Shown here: in pieces, positions 53,113 through 61,325 of the stretch | How the letters are laid out: every line of letters begins with the position of its first letter | How positions within the stretch are numbered: the stretch's first letter is position 1 | DNA from: Bacteroidaceae bacterium | Lineage (GTDB): Bacteria > Bacteroidota > Bacteroidia > Bacteroidales > Bacteroidaceae | Assembly (NCBI GenBank): GCA_024398435.1 | Contig: JAKSJD010000012.1 | Span: forward strand, 1 to 63,529 | Direction: 5' to 3' | Length of the DNA: 63,529 bases | The notes under the pieces: generated by a model | The model's database searches: none | Seen by the model: the letters and a program-made list of their open reading frames with translations, nothing else | Told to the model about the DNA's origin: nothing | Position numbers and translations under genes: made by a program

Positions 53113-55128
53113 CTATGATTTTTCTTTTAGGAAATCTTCGAGTTTCAGCATCTCGTCGCGGTACTGCATGGCGAGGACGAAGTCGAGACGCTTGGCAGCC
53201 TCCTCCATCAGTTTTCGAGTATGTTCGATGGCATGTTGCAGTTGTTCGCGGTCCATCTTCCTGACGATAGGGTCCTCGGCAGCTTTCTGGAAAGCTTCGT
53301 CGATATACACCTTGCCCACATAGTCGATATGGTTGCCTTCCTCGAGGTCGCGCTGTACCTTCTTGATTTGTGTAGGCGTGATATGGTGCTCCTCGTTGTA
53401 TTTCAGTTGCTTTGCCCTTCGGCGTTCAGTTTCCTCGATGGTTTCCCTCATGCTGCGAGTGATGGTGTCGGCATAGAGGATGGCCTTTCCGTTCACGTTT
53501 CGTGCGGCACGTCCGATGGTCTGTGTGAGCGAGCGGTAACTTCTGAGGAATCCTTCCTTGTCGGCATCGAGTATGGCCACAAGCGACACTTCTGGCAAGT
53601 CGAGACCTTCCCTCAGGAGGTTCACACCCACCAACACATCGTATTCGCCCGTTCTGAGTTTTTTCAGTATTTCCACTCTCTCGAACGTGTCCACGTCGCT
53701 GTGGATGTAGTTGCAGCGGATGTCGTTTCGGAGGAAGTATTCGGTCAGTTCCTCGGCTGTACGCTTGGTGAGGGTAGTGACGAGCACTCTCTCGTCCTGT
53801 TCCACTCTCTGCTGAATCTCTTCCATGAGGTCGTCTACCTGTGAACCCACTGGCCTGACCTCGATTACGGGGTCGAGCAATCCGGTAGGACGGATGACCT
53901 GTTCGGCTATCACACCCTCCGAACGTTCGAGTTCGTAGTCGGCAGGAGTGGCACTCATATAGATGGTCTGATGCGTCATCTCCTCAAATTCCTCAAACGT
54001 GAGCGGACGGTTGTCGAGGGCAGCGGGCAGACGGTATCCATATTCCACGAGAGTTTGTTTTCTCTTTCGGTCGCCTCCATACATGGCTCGTATTTGAGGG
54101 ATGGATTCGTGACTTTCGTCCACCACGAGCAAGAAGTCGTCGGGGAAGAAGTCGAGCAGGCAGTAGGGGCGTTCCCCTGGTTGTCGTCCGTCGAAATATC
54201 TCGAATAGTTCTCGATGCCCGAACAGTGGCCCAGTTCCTTAATCATCTCGAGGTCGTTCGTCACTCGGGTTTCGATGAGGTTTCGTTTCGGTGTGTCGCC
54301 CAAGTCCTCATAGAATCGTATGCGCTCCATCAGGTCGTCCTGAATCTGTTCCACGGCCGTCATCGTTCGTTCCTTCGAGGTCATGAAGAGGTTGGCGGGA
54401 TATATGCGGTATTCGTCGTACGAGTCGATATGGCAGAGAGTGTTGGAGTCGAGTTCCTCGATACTTTCAATCTCGTCCCATCCGAAGCATACGCGGAGCA
54501 CCCTCTCGTCGTAGGCAAGAGCAATGTCCACCGTCTCGCCCTTCACTCGGAAGTTGCCTCGGGTCAGTTCGATGTCGTTCCTCACGTACAGACTGTCCAC
54601 CAGTTTTCTCAGCAGCGAGTTGACATCCATCGCCATTCCCACCTTTATCGTGATCACGTTCTCGGCAAAGTCCACAGGCGAGCCCATTCCGTAGATACAC
54701 GAAACCGAACTCACCACGATCACGTCTTTTCTGCCCGAGAGCAGCGAACGAGTGGCAGCAATTCGGAGTCGGTCCACATCCTCGTTTATGGCGAGGTCCT
54801 TCTCGATGTAGGTATCCGTCGAAGGCAGGTAAGCCTCAGGCTGATAGTAGTCGTAGTAGCTTACGTAGTATTCCACGGCGTTGTCGGGGAAGAAGTGTTT
54901 CATCTCCGTATAGAGCTGATGTGCGAGGGTCTTGTTGTGGCTGAGGATGAGGGTGGGGCGTCCGATGTTGTTGATTACGTTGGCGATGGTGAATGTTTTA
55001 CCCGACCCGGTTACACCCACCAACACCTGAGCGGGCAGTCCTTCCTTCACTCCATCCGTCAATTGCTTGATGGCTTCCGGTTGGTCTCCCGTTGGTTGGT
55101 ATTCCGATGTCAAGTTGTATACACTCAT
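53113..55128 (-). CDS. uvrB: Excinuclease ABC subunit B
   Basis: The start MSVYNLTSEYQPTGDQP (55128) gives 671 residues, the usual length; the frame to 55239 runs through a C/G-rich repeat and the next gene's end. Helicase motifs are present: GVTGSGKTFT, the beta-hairpin YYVSYYDYYQPEAYLP, DESHESIPQI, the VGVNLLREGLDLPEVSLVAILD and QTIGRAARN boxes. A C-terminal UVR domain follows (LRKLMEEAAKRLDFVLAMQYRDE region). It verifies DNA damage and loads UvrC in nucleotide-excision repair. Confidence 0.97.
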   Translation of the reverse strand: MSVYNLTSEYQPTGDQPEAIKQLTDGVKEGLPAQVLVGVTGSGKTFTIANVINNIGRPTLILSHNKTLAHQLYTEMKHFFPDNAVEYYVSYYDYYQPEAYLPSTDTYIEKDLAINEDVDRLRIAATRSLLSGRKDVIVVSSVSCIYGMGSPVDFAENVITIKVGMAMDVNSLLRKLVDSLYVRNDIELTRGNFRVKGETVDIALAYDERVLRVCFGWDEIESIEELDSNTLCHIDSYDEYRIYPANLFMTSKERTMTAVEQIQDDLMERIRFYEDLGDTPKRNLIETRVTNDLEMIKELGHCSGIENYSRYFDGRQPGERPYCLLDFFPDDFLLVVDESHESIPQIRAMYGGDRKRKQTLVEYGYRLPAALDNRPLTFEEFEEMTHQTIYMSATPADYELERSEGVIAEQVIRPTGLLDPVIEVRPVGSQVDDLMEEIQQRVEQDERVLVTTLTKRTAEELTEYFLRNDIRCNYIHSDVDTFERVEILKKLRTGEYDVLVGVNLLREGLDLPEVSLVAILDADKEGFLRSYRSLTQTIGRAARNVNGKAILYADTITRSMRETIEETERRRAKQLKYNEEHHITPTQIKKVQRDLEEGNHIDYVGKVYIDEAFQKAAEDPIVRKMDREQLQHAIEHTRKLMEEAAKRLDFVLAMQYRDEMLKLEDFLKEKS

Positions 55129-55156
55129 TGTCAAAAATAACACTTCAGACCCCATC

Positions 55157-55190
55157 ATTCCCCCTTGGGGGAACAGGAAGGGGGCTTTAA
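55157..55190. repeat. C/G-rich palindromic element between lacI-type gene and uvrB
   Basis: CATTCCCCCTTGGGGGAACA begins the block and an AGGAAGGGGGCTTTAA tail ends it. The same arrangement occurs at 61036-61069, and shorter forms at 25113, 27412 and 60449. The lacI-type stop codon lies at its edge. Confidence 0.75.
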
Positions 55191-56257
55191 TCCTTATAAA
55201 AATCCATATTCTCAGGCATGATGAGCTCGATGCCCACATAGTGCACCACCTGTTGCTTCATTTGCAGTACACACGAATTGAAGATACTGCGGAAACAGTT
55301 CAAACCCTGATGCTGTGGATGCTGACCCACGAGGAAATCCACGTATCCATCCTTCATGCACTGAATATTCTTGTCGATGGCATCGTAGCCCAACAGCGTC
55401 ACGTGAGGATGTTTCGGCATCTCCTCCTTCAGGAAGTTGCCAATCACGTTGATCGACGAGTTGAACGACAATCCATATCGTATGTCCTTGTTCTCCGTGA
55501 AGAACGTCTTCATCGTCTCCTTCATTCCCTCCTTGTCGTAGGCATAGAGGTTGAGGTCCACCACCTCGGTGTTCGGACTGTGCTTCGTCAGATAGTCCCT
55601 GAATCCGCGTTCGCGTTCCAACTGCTGACGACTGGCCACACGTCCTTCGCCCAACATCTTGAACAGCACGAGTCGTTTCGCTTTCTGAGCGGCCATGAGG
55701 ATAATCTTGGCCGAGAACTCACCGCTTCGTCGCGCGTCCTGTCCGTAGAAAGTCACGGGGTTCAAGTCGGGCCAATAGGAGTCGAGTAGGGAGTAAGGGA
55801 TTCCGCGGTCCTCCAGTTTTGCTGTGAACTTCGACATGATTCTATGGTTGAAGATAGGGCCGATGATTACGGCACACGGATTGTAGGCGAGCAAGTTGCG
55901 GCACTGCGACTCGAACGATTCGTCGTTGAACTGGTCGTAGCTGAACACCTTGAACGAGAGTTTGAAATCGCTGTAGCGCTGCACACCCTCATACAGTCCC
56001 TTCTCCACACGGGCCCAATACGAGTCGGTCTCGTGCAATGGCAGGATGGCAGCAAAGTTATACACCTTGTTGCTGGCGAGCGCACTCGCATAGTGGTTTG
56101 GTACATAGTTGATTTCCTCCAACACCTTCTGTACCTTTTCCAGACTGAGTTTCGACACGTTCGAACGGCCGTGCAGCACACGGTCCACAGTTCCGACGCT
56201 CACTCCGGCCATCTCTGCGATATCCTTAATTCTTACTTTTGGTTGTAAATCAATCAT
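55187..56257 (-). CDS. LacI-family transcriptional regulator
   Basis: The 356-residue protein has an N-terminal helix-turn-helix (VRIKDIAEMAGVSVGTVDRVLHG) with the LacI hinge helix region (INYVPNHYASALAS). A periplasmic-binding-like sensor domain follows: FAAILPLHETDSYWARVEKG, AVIIGPIFNH, LLGYDAIDKNIQCMKDG. It resembles the Bacteroidetes group linked to hexuronate or sugar operons. No carbohydrate operon is directly downstream, because uvrB follows 58 bp later. Its target is unknown. Confidence 0.92.
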   Translation of the reverse strand: MIDLQPKVRIKDIAEMAGVSVGTVDRVLHGRSNVSKLSLEKVQKVLEEINYVPNHYASALASNKVYNFAAILPLHETDSYWARVEKGLYEGVQRYSDFKLSFKVFSYDQFNDESFESQCRNLLAYNPCAVIIGPIFNHRIMSKFTAKLEDRGIPYSLLDSYWPDLNPVTFYGQDARRSGEFSAKIILMAAQKAKRLVLFKMLGEGRVASRQQLERERGFRDYLTKHSPNTEVVDLNLYAYDKEGMKETMKTFFTENKDIRYGLSFNSSINVIGNFLKEEMPKHPHVTLLGYDAIDKNIQCMKDGYVDFLVGQHPQHQGLNCFRSIFNSCVLQMKQQVVHYVGIELIMPENMDFYKD

Positions 56258-56291
56258 TGTCGTATTTGTTTATGTCTATGGTTGTGATAAT

Positions 56292-56368
56292 TCTGCATTG
56301 ACTCCGTCGAACTGAAGTTTCTGCATTTAATCCTGCATTGACTCCGTCGAACTGAAGTTTCTGCATTA
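56292..56368. repeat. 40-bp tandem duplication
   Basis: CTGCATTGACTCCGTCGAAC and the following 16 bases occur twice, beginning at 56293 and 56333, almost without change. The copies lie upstream of the LacI-type gene and beside the 3' end of the 49-codon gene. The GACTCCGTCGAACTGAAGTT core could be an operator, but this is not shown. Confidence 0.85.
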
Positions 56369-56369
56369 A

Positions 56370-56519
56370 TCAAAGTTCTTCCCAAGCATTGCGTTCCTTT
56401 GCAACACGTGGTTCCACTGGATCGTCGGTGATAGGCAGTTCGTTGCTGCCTGTGAGCAGAGTGTCGGTTGCGAGCAAATCCACTACCGTTTGCTCTGGTG
56501 ATATATATTCTTTTTTCAT
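56370..56519 (-). CDS. 49-residue protein coupled to the large surface protein gene
   Basis: A minus-strand frame from ATG 56519 reads MKKEYISPEQTVVDLLATDT and ends in WEEL. The start lies one base after the stop of the 1054-codon gene, which argues for translational coupling. The sequence has no signal peptide; the N-terminus resembles small Prevotella/Bacteroides proteins of the MKKxYxxPxxxVVxL type that I have seen beside surface-protein genes. Function is unknown. It is too short for most gene finders. Confidence 0.7.
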   Translation of the reverse strand: MKKEYISPEQTVVDLLATDTLLTGSNELPITDDPVEPRVAKERNAWEEL

Positions 56520-56520
56520 G

Positions 56521-59500
56521 TTATCTTACCAAATATTTCTTTCCGTTCTTGATGATGATACCCTTGTAGTTGTTGCCAACGCTGCGGCCACTGAGGTCGT
56601 AGATTTCCTCACTTACCTTGCGGTCGGCATAGCGAGTGACAATGCCAGTAGCATCGTCCTCTTCACCTACAACACGTATACTGATGCTCTTCACCTCAGC
56701 TGGAATTTCATCGAATGGAGAGTCTTTCGGTGTGATGTTGAGATACCAGTCGAGAGCAGGAACATGACTTGTGGTGAGTCCGAGTGAGTTGTTGTTGCCC
56801 ACGATATAGTATTTACCGGCAGCTTCCGTGTCAGGAATCTTTACGAATGTAGGGATGAAGTCAAACTCAGCGAGCATTGTCTCGGTGTGTCCTGGTTGGA
56901 TGTCTTTCTCCGACTTGAAGGCAGCATCCGTGAGGTTGAGTTCAATCTTTTTCTCCGTACCCTTTGGATGGATGAGGTAAGGAGTGCCGGCGCGGAGTCG
57001 TCCGTTCTTTATTCGGATCACTTCGAGAGTGGTGCGGTCGATTTGTCCGTCGTCGTCAGTGTCGTAGCGGTGGATACCTTCGATATATGCAGCCTCGAAA
57101 CCAGCATTGGCAAGGTCGGTGGTAGTCACTTCGAATGGTACTCCCCAGCTGTTCCAAACGCCCGAATATGTTGGAGCCGAATAGGTGAGGGTAGGAGCAG
57201 TGAATGCCACAGGCACAGTGTAGTTGTTGCCGAGAGCAAGGTTGATATCTTCGTCGGTGGTGAATCCGTCAGAGTCGTTGCCAGTGAGGTGAAGGTCCTC
57301 TCCGTTGATGGCCTCCTTGGCTACCCAACTATCCGTGTCGATATAGTTGCAACGGTCGCAATTGTCGGCATAGAGTCCGTTAGGTTGCTGAGCAAATGAG
57401 AAGAGATGGCTCTCATAGGCAGGACGATGCAACTCGTCTTCTGTGACAACGTATTCGTCGGTCTTGAAGCGTTCCGTGTCGGTTTCCTTCGGATTGTCGG
57501 CATCTGCTGCAAAGAGGGCACCACAGCGTTCACACTGGAAGTGATGAAGCAATCCTTCGTGAAGGCAGTTGTCGCCCGCAATGTAAGTGACCGATTCGTG
57601 TTCGGCTGTTGTTGGTTCTACAATCTTGTCCACGCCGATGGTGATGTAAGCATTATTTTCAAAAGTGCGGATCTGCACACCTTCAAATACAACGTCAATC
57701 TCCAGTTGGTCGTTCAAGCTGATATCTTCCAACTTGATGGTGTTGTCAACACAATTTTGTATATTAGCCACTAGACGATATTCCGTGAGTTCCACCTTGT
57801 TGACAAATACCTTCAGCGTAATCTTTCCACTTTTTACGCGCTTCATATCGACTTGGCAGAATAAATTCGCACCATTTACCAAAAGCCATGTTGGATAAAG
57901 CACAGAGTAGGTGCCATTTGATTCTGGATACTGGTTCAATGTCAAGCTCATGGTGTTGTAGTAAACATTTGAGTTTACGACCTTTTGGTCGGCTCTAGTC
58001 CATCTATATCCATCTTTGTCTTTAATGACGGCAGGGGTCGTATCTCCCACTCTGAATAAGCCGACCTCATTGGTTGTCGTTTTCACAGAACCAGGGAAAT
58101 CGGCATAGTATGCCTTGCATGCAGGGTGGTCGCAGTAGAAGTAGGCGATGCGTCCCTCATTGACGCAAGTAGAAGGCTGGAGAGGAGATTCTTGGGTTCT
58201 GAATACGTGAGGACATTGGTTGGTGTAGCCGCCATCAGATGTGCGGAACACATAGTTGTTCGTGTTGTCGTCCTTGAATTTAGGATACTTGTCGGTGCCG
58301 ATTCTCTGGCGGAACGGTTCCTCGCCCGTCTCCACTTGGTGGTTGAGGCGACTAGCCACTTCGCCCGAGGCAAATTGGGCAGATGTCATGGCGGTGATAC
58401 CGCTCGCAGATGTGGTGCTGCCGAAGACGTCGCTGTCGTAGTAGCAATTTGTTTGAGTGCCATATCCAAGTTCGCCGAGGATGCCGCCGAAATTAGTTTT
58501 CTTGTTTAGCGTAAGTACACGGGCATAGCAATTAGAGATGAGCGTGCCATTGCCACAACTGCCGGCAATGCCTCCGCAATATGCAGTTCCGGAAAGTGTA
58601 CCCTGGAAGAAGCACTCTTTGATAGTGCTTGTGGCTGTATTATTTTTCATAAAGACCTCACCGATTATGCCGCCCACAAAACGTCTGCCGGCAATGTAGG
58701 AGTCAGTCACGCCGATGCGAGTGATTGTGGCAGCAACTCCATAGCCCACGAGGCCCGTGTAGATGTCTGTCTCCGAATCATTGTAATAGAGACCGCTGAC
58801 CGTGTGTCCGTCGCCCATCAACTTTCCCCTGAAGACATGGTTGCTATTGTGGCCGATAGGGTACCAAGGCTTGAGATTGGTCTTGCTGCTGAGCGAACCG
58901 TCGCTGTTGAGCACGCCCTCATTCACCGTGATGTCCGTCGTGAGTTTTCCGCAGATGTTTTCGTTGCCAGTAGCCACCATGTATGAGAACCAGTAGAGAT
59001 GACCGGCAGTGGAGATCAGGTAAGGGTCGTCCTCAGTGCCGCTGCCCTCAGTGCAGTTCTCCTTGTATATTGCAGGATATGCCTCATAGCTGATGGTGGT
59101 GTATGTAGGCTTCAGATATACATAAAACTTGCTTTCTGTTTCATTTTTCAAGTTGTTGTTGCCATAAGGGATGGCGGTTCCATCGCTGCACTCCATCACT
59201 GGCACATAGTCGCCAGATGTTTGTGCACTCTCGCATATTTCCACATCAATCCCGGTAAGCACTTTATCTCCGAGTGCAGGGATAGCTTTGGCTACATACA
59301 GACAGAGACTGGGGGCATCCTTACCATTATATTTCAATTCAAAATTCATGTTACCCTTTCCACCTCCTTGGTATTCAGCCTTATAGTAAGTCACCCCATT
59401 GTATGTGATGGTTGATTCCGAATAGTTTCTTACGGCAATGATGTCGGTAATAATCTTATTATGCAGGAAATCATCTGTTATTTTATACATGATCTTGTTT

Positions 59501-59685
59501 GCAAAACGATCTTTAATCCCCTCATTGAGATTTTTGTTAATAACTATGTCACCTGTGCCAGGAGTCACATTGTTATAAGCCGATTTTACTTCAGTGATGT
59601 AGGTGAGGGCATCCTGAGCCGAAGCATTGAGGGAGCCAAGCAAGGCCATGACAGCCATTGCAGAAAGAATCAATAATTTTTTCAT
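56521..59685 (-). CDS. Large GLUG-motif surface protein with sorting-type C-terminus
   Basis: The 1054-residue protein has signal ending LNASAQ. Residues 215-430 contain GLUG-type repeats (GTEDDPYLISTAGHLYWFSYM, YTGLVGYGVAATITRIGVTDSYIAGRRFVGGIIGEV, CGGIAGSCGNGTLISNCYA), like those in adhesins. Cys-rich Zn-ribbon-like stretches occur around residues 505 and 760 (FYCDHPACKAYY, HFQCERCGALF). The C-terminus ends YDLSGRSVGNNYKG then KNGKKYLVR, resembling the type IX secretion sorting tails. It is probably surface exposed. Binding partners are unknown. Confidence 0.85.
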   Translation of the reverse strand: MKKLLILSAMAVMALLGSLNASAQDALTYITEVKSAYNNVTPGTGDIVINKNLNEGIKDRFANKIMYKITDDFLHNKIITDIIAVRNYSESTITYNGVTYYKAEYQGGGKGNMNFELKYNGKDAPSLCLYVAKAIPALGDKVLTGIDVEICESAQTSGDYVPVMECSDGTAIPYGNNNLKNETESKFYVYLKPTYTTISYEAYPAIYKENCTEGSGTEDDPYLISTAGHLYWFSYMVATGNENICGKLTTDITVNEGVLNSDGSLSSKTNLKPWYPIGHNSNHVFRGKLMGDGHTVSGLYYNDSETDIYTGLVGYGVAATITRIGVTDSYIAGRRFVGGIIGEVFMKNNTATSTIKECFFQGTLSGTAYCGGIAGSCGNGTLISNCYARVLTLNKKTNFGGILGELGYGTQTNCYYDSDVFGSTTSASGITAMTSAQFASGEVASRLNHQVETGEEPFRQRIGTDKYPKFKDDNTNNYVFRTSDGGYTNQCPHVFRTQESPLQPSTCVNEGRIAYFYCDHPACKAYYADFPGSVKTTTNEVGLFRVGDTTPAVIKDKDGYRWTRADQKVVNSNVYYNTMSLTLNQYPESNGTYSVLYPTWLLVNGANLFCQVDMKRVKSGKITLKVFVNKVELTEYRLVANIQNCVDNTIKLEDISLNDQLEIDVVFEGVQIRTFENNAYITIGVDKIVEPTTAEHESVTYIAGDNCLHEGLLHHFQCERCGALFAADADNPKETDTERFKTDEYVVTEDELHRPAYESHLFSFAQQPNGLYADNCDRCNYIDTDSWVAKEAINGEDLHLTGNDSDGFTTDEDINLALGNNYTVPVAFTAPTLTYSAPTYSGVWNSWGVPFEVTTTDLANAGFEAAYIEGIHRYDTDDDGQIDRTTLEVIRIKNGRLRAGTPYLIHPKGTEKKIELNLTDAAFKSEKDIQPGHTETMLAEFDFIPTFVKIPDTEAAGKYYIVGNNNSLGLTTSHVPALDWYLNITPKDSPFDEIPAEVKSISIRVVGEEDDATGIVTRYADRKVSEEIYDLSGRSVGNNYKGIIIKNGKKYLVR

Positions 59686-59693
59686 ATCTTTAA

Positions 59694-59735
59694 TCTTTTA
59701 ATCTTTAATCATTAATCGTTTCATCTATTAATCGT
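59694..59735. repeat. ATCTTTA heptad-like leader repeat
   Basis: Units ATCTTTA, ATCTTTTA, ATCTTTA and ATCATTA lie between the promoter box at 59760 and the surface-protein start codon. They are A/T-rich relatives of the heptads elsewhere. Confidence 0.5.
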
Positions 59736-59759
59736 TCATCGAACGATCGTATCAGGTTG

Positions 59760-59767
59760 CAAAGATA
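59760..59767 (-). promoter_or_regulatory. Promoter -7 box of the large surface protein gene
   Basis: The minus strand reads TATCTTTG, 74 bp before the start codon. Confidence 0.6.
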
Positions 59768-60195
59768 CGAAAAAAAAATGAATATGCAAACCTTAACCAT
59801 CAACTTTTTTATCGTCAACACCTATTTTTTTATTAATAATGTGGAAATGTGCGGTAGAGAAAAATCAAAATGCATAATTTTTGTGTTAATTAATAATGTG
59901 TCAGTTGTACATGAAACAATTAAAACAATAGAAATAATACTAGTTTACTTTAGCTGTATGAAGTTTCTTGAAACGGTCTGCCATAAAATGTTAAGAATTG
60001 TTAAATAGATACTTTTAGATTAATATATAATTATATTATATATTAATCTAACACATATTACACTAGGCACTACTATTTTTTTTATTGTTTTTATTGTTTG
60101 AACTCGCTTTATATTTCATATAATTTAACATTTTTCATTTTTTATGTTAAAGCAAAAGATATACACAAAAGTGCAATTCCGTACTCGAAACAGAT

Positions 60196-60261
60196 AATCT
60201 TTATAAATATTAAAAATATTTATAAAAAAGTTTGGTAGTTACATAAAAAAACGTATCTTTG
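60196..60261 (+). promoter_or_regulatory. Promoter nearly identical to that at 7781-7850
   Basis: ATAAATATT..AATATTTAT, then TTTGG at 60231-60235 and TATCTTTG at 60254-60261, spaced 19 bp. The next 1.2 kb has no gene. Confidence 0.65.
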
Positions 60262-60276
60262 CTGTCGCTTAGGTAA

Positions 60277-60331
60277 GCTGCATCTCGGGATTAAAAGTAA
60301 AAAGTTTTACTTTGTACTCCTCTCGATTTGC
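60277..60331 (+). ncRNA. Large imperfect hairpin downstream of the orphan promoter
   Basis: GCTGCATCTCGGGATTAAAA pairs imperfectly with the reverse of TACTCCTCTCGATTTGC around an AGTAAAAAGTTTTACT core. It starts about 15 bp after the -7 box. A second box, TTACCTTTG (60333-60341), follows directly. Unknown RNA element or repeat. Confidence 0.5.
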
Positions 60332-60355
60332 ATTACCTTTGTCAGTGAGTTTAGA

Positions 60356-60443
60356 AAAGCTAGCAAGGAATGAGTGCATTTCTAGCAAGAAAGAGGCCTA
60401 TTTCTAGCAAGAAACTACCTCACTTCTAGCAAGAGTTTTTCAA
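60356..60443. repeat. Four-unit tandem array, 22-bp period
   Basis: Units start at 60356, 60378, 60400 and 60422 with consensus ATTTCTAGCAAGAAAnnnnCC. The TAGCAAGAAA core is shared with the array at 20118-20227. The period is exact across all units. Confidence 0.85.
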
Positions 60444-60448
60444 CTCAA

Positions 60449-60482
60449 AAGCCCCTCTCTTATCCCCCAAGGGGGGAAGATG
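60449..60482. repeat. C/G-rich palindromic element
   Basis: GCCCCTCTCTTATCCCCCAA followed by GGGGGGAAGATGA. Same family as 55157-55190 with a diverged left arm. Confidence 0.55.
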
Positions 60483-60493
60483 AAAACACAATC

Positions 60494-60991
60494 AAAAAAT
60501 TTGGGACTGACTTACATATTGACACTAACTTATTGACTATGATTTTCTCTCCATAAATTATCATTAATTATTCGATTGACTTCGTCTTATTCCTCCTTGC
60601 ACGGCATAACTCAAACAAGTTTGGCTCTGCTCATGCTTCGTTCGTCATTTGACAGCCCAGAGTCTTCTGCTCATTCCCATTTCCTTGCAAGCAAGCTCGC
60701 AGATAAATGGTCAGAGCAAATCCTCTAAGTCTTGTGCCAAGCCTTCTACTTGGCTGACAATATTAGAAGCAAATTACCATCCGGATGGAATTTGTTTTTA
60801 ATTTACGAATAATTTTGAGCGCAAGGCCGATTAGGCCGACTTGGAAGATGGGGAGTCTTTCGATGGGAACTCGTTCGCAATAGAAAGGAATCACAGCTTC
60901 AAAGGAAGCGAAGCGATGCGCTCAACGATAATTAGCGGAGGAAGAAGAAATCCTTTGGTGTCATTATGTTAGTCACTACCAAAAATTTAGA
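60494..60991. mobile_element. MITE-like or decayed insertion element with 34-bp inverted ends
   Basis: The left end (60496-60529, GGGACTGACTTACATATTGA core) and the right end (60956-60989, reverse complement GGTAGTGACTAACATAATGA) match at about 27 of 34 positions in inverted orientation. The roughly 430 bp between them has stops in all frames, yet parts look like degraded coding sequence. No transposase motif is visible and no target duplication is obvious. It could be a non-autonomous element or the remains of an IS. Confidence 0.6.
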
Positions 60992-61035
60992 GGGGGCACA
61001 GTTAACCAAATTATTAACCACACCCCATTATCCAC

Positions 61036-61069
61036 AAGTCGCCCCCTTGGGGGAACAGGAAGGGGGCCT
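61036..61069. repeat. C/G-rich palindromic element
   Basis: GCCCCCTTGGGGGAACAGGA followed by AGGGGGCCT. It is almost identical to the element at 55157-55190. Confidence 0.75.
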
Positions 61070-61111
61070 AAACTTAATCTATTAACCAATCCCCATCATC
61101 CCCCTTTGGGG

Positions 61112-61187
61112 TTTCTGTCCCCCGATAACGTTTCTGTCCCCCGATAACGTTTCCGTCACCCGATAACGTTTCCGTCCCCCGATAACG
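61112..61187. repeat. Four 19-bp tandem units
   Basis: TTTCTGTCCCCCGATAACG occurs at 61112 and 61131. TTTCCGTCACCCGATAACG and TTTCCGTCCCCCGATAACG follow at 61150 and 61169. Confidence 0.95.
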
Positions 61188-61189
61188 GG

Positions 61190-61260
61190 GGAACCGAAGG
61201 GGGTGTAAAGACCATTGAGGAACCGAAGGGGGTGTAAAGACCATTGAGGAACCGAATGGG
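61190..61260. repeat. 29-bp tandem duplication with partial third copy
   Basis: AACCGAAGGGGGTGTAAAGA and the following nine bases start at 61192 and 61221; a partial third copy begins at 61250. It abuts the 19-bp array. Confidence 0.92.
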
Positions 61261-61290
61261 GCTTTCAACCGAAATTAGGCAGCCTATAAT

Positions 61291-61325
61291 TGTACATTTT
61301 ACATTGTACATTATACATTATATAA
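61291..61325. repeat. Five heptads (TGTACAT family)
   Basis: TGTACAT, TTTACAT, TGTACAT, TATACAT and TATATAA run head to tail. They end about 120 bp before the promoter of the LRR gene at 61490. Confidence 0.8.

Noticed and set aside
53221-55140. Long plus-strand frames (207 and 389 codons) opposite uvrB
   Set aside because: They are antisense shadows of a gene with strong third-position bias; the translated text has no recognisable domain.
59757-60008. Plus-strand 83-codon frame in the A/T-rich gap
   Set aside because: No signal, motif or plausible start context; composition matches the surrounding A/T-rich spacer.
60356-60443. CRISPR array
   Set aside because: The 22-bp units abut without unique spacers and there are no cas genes.
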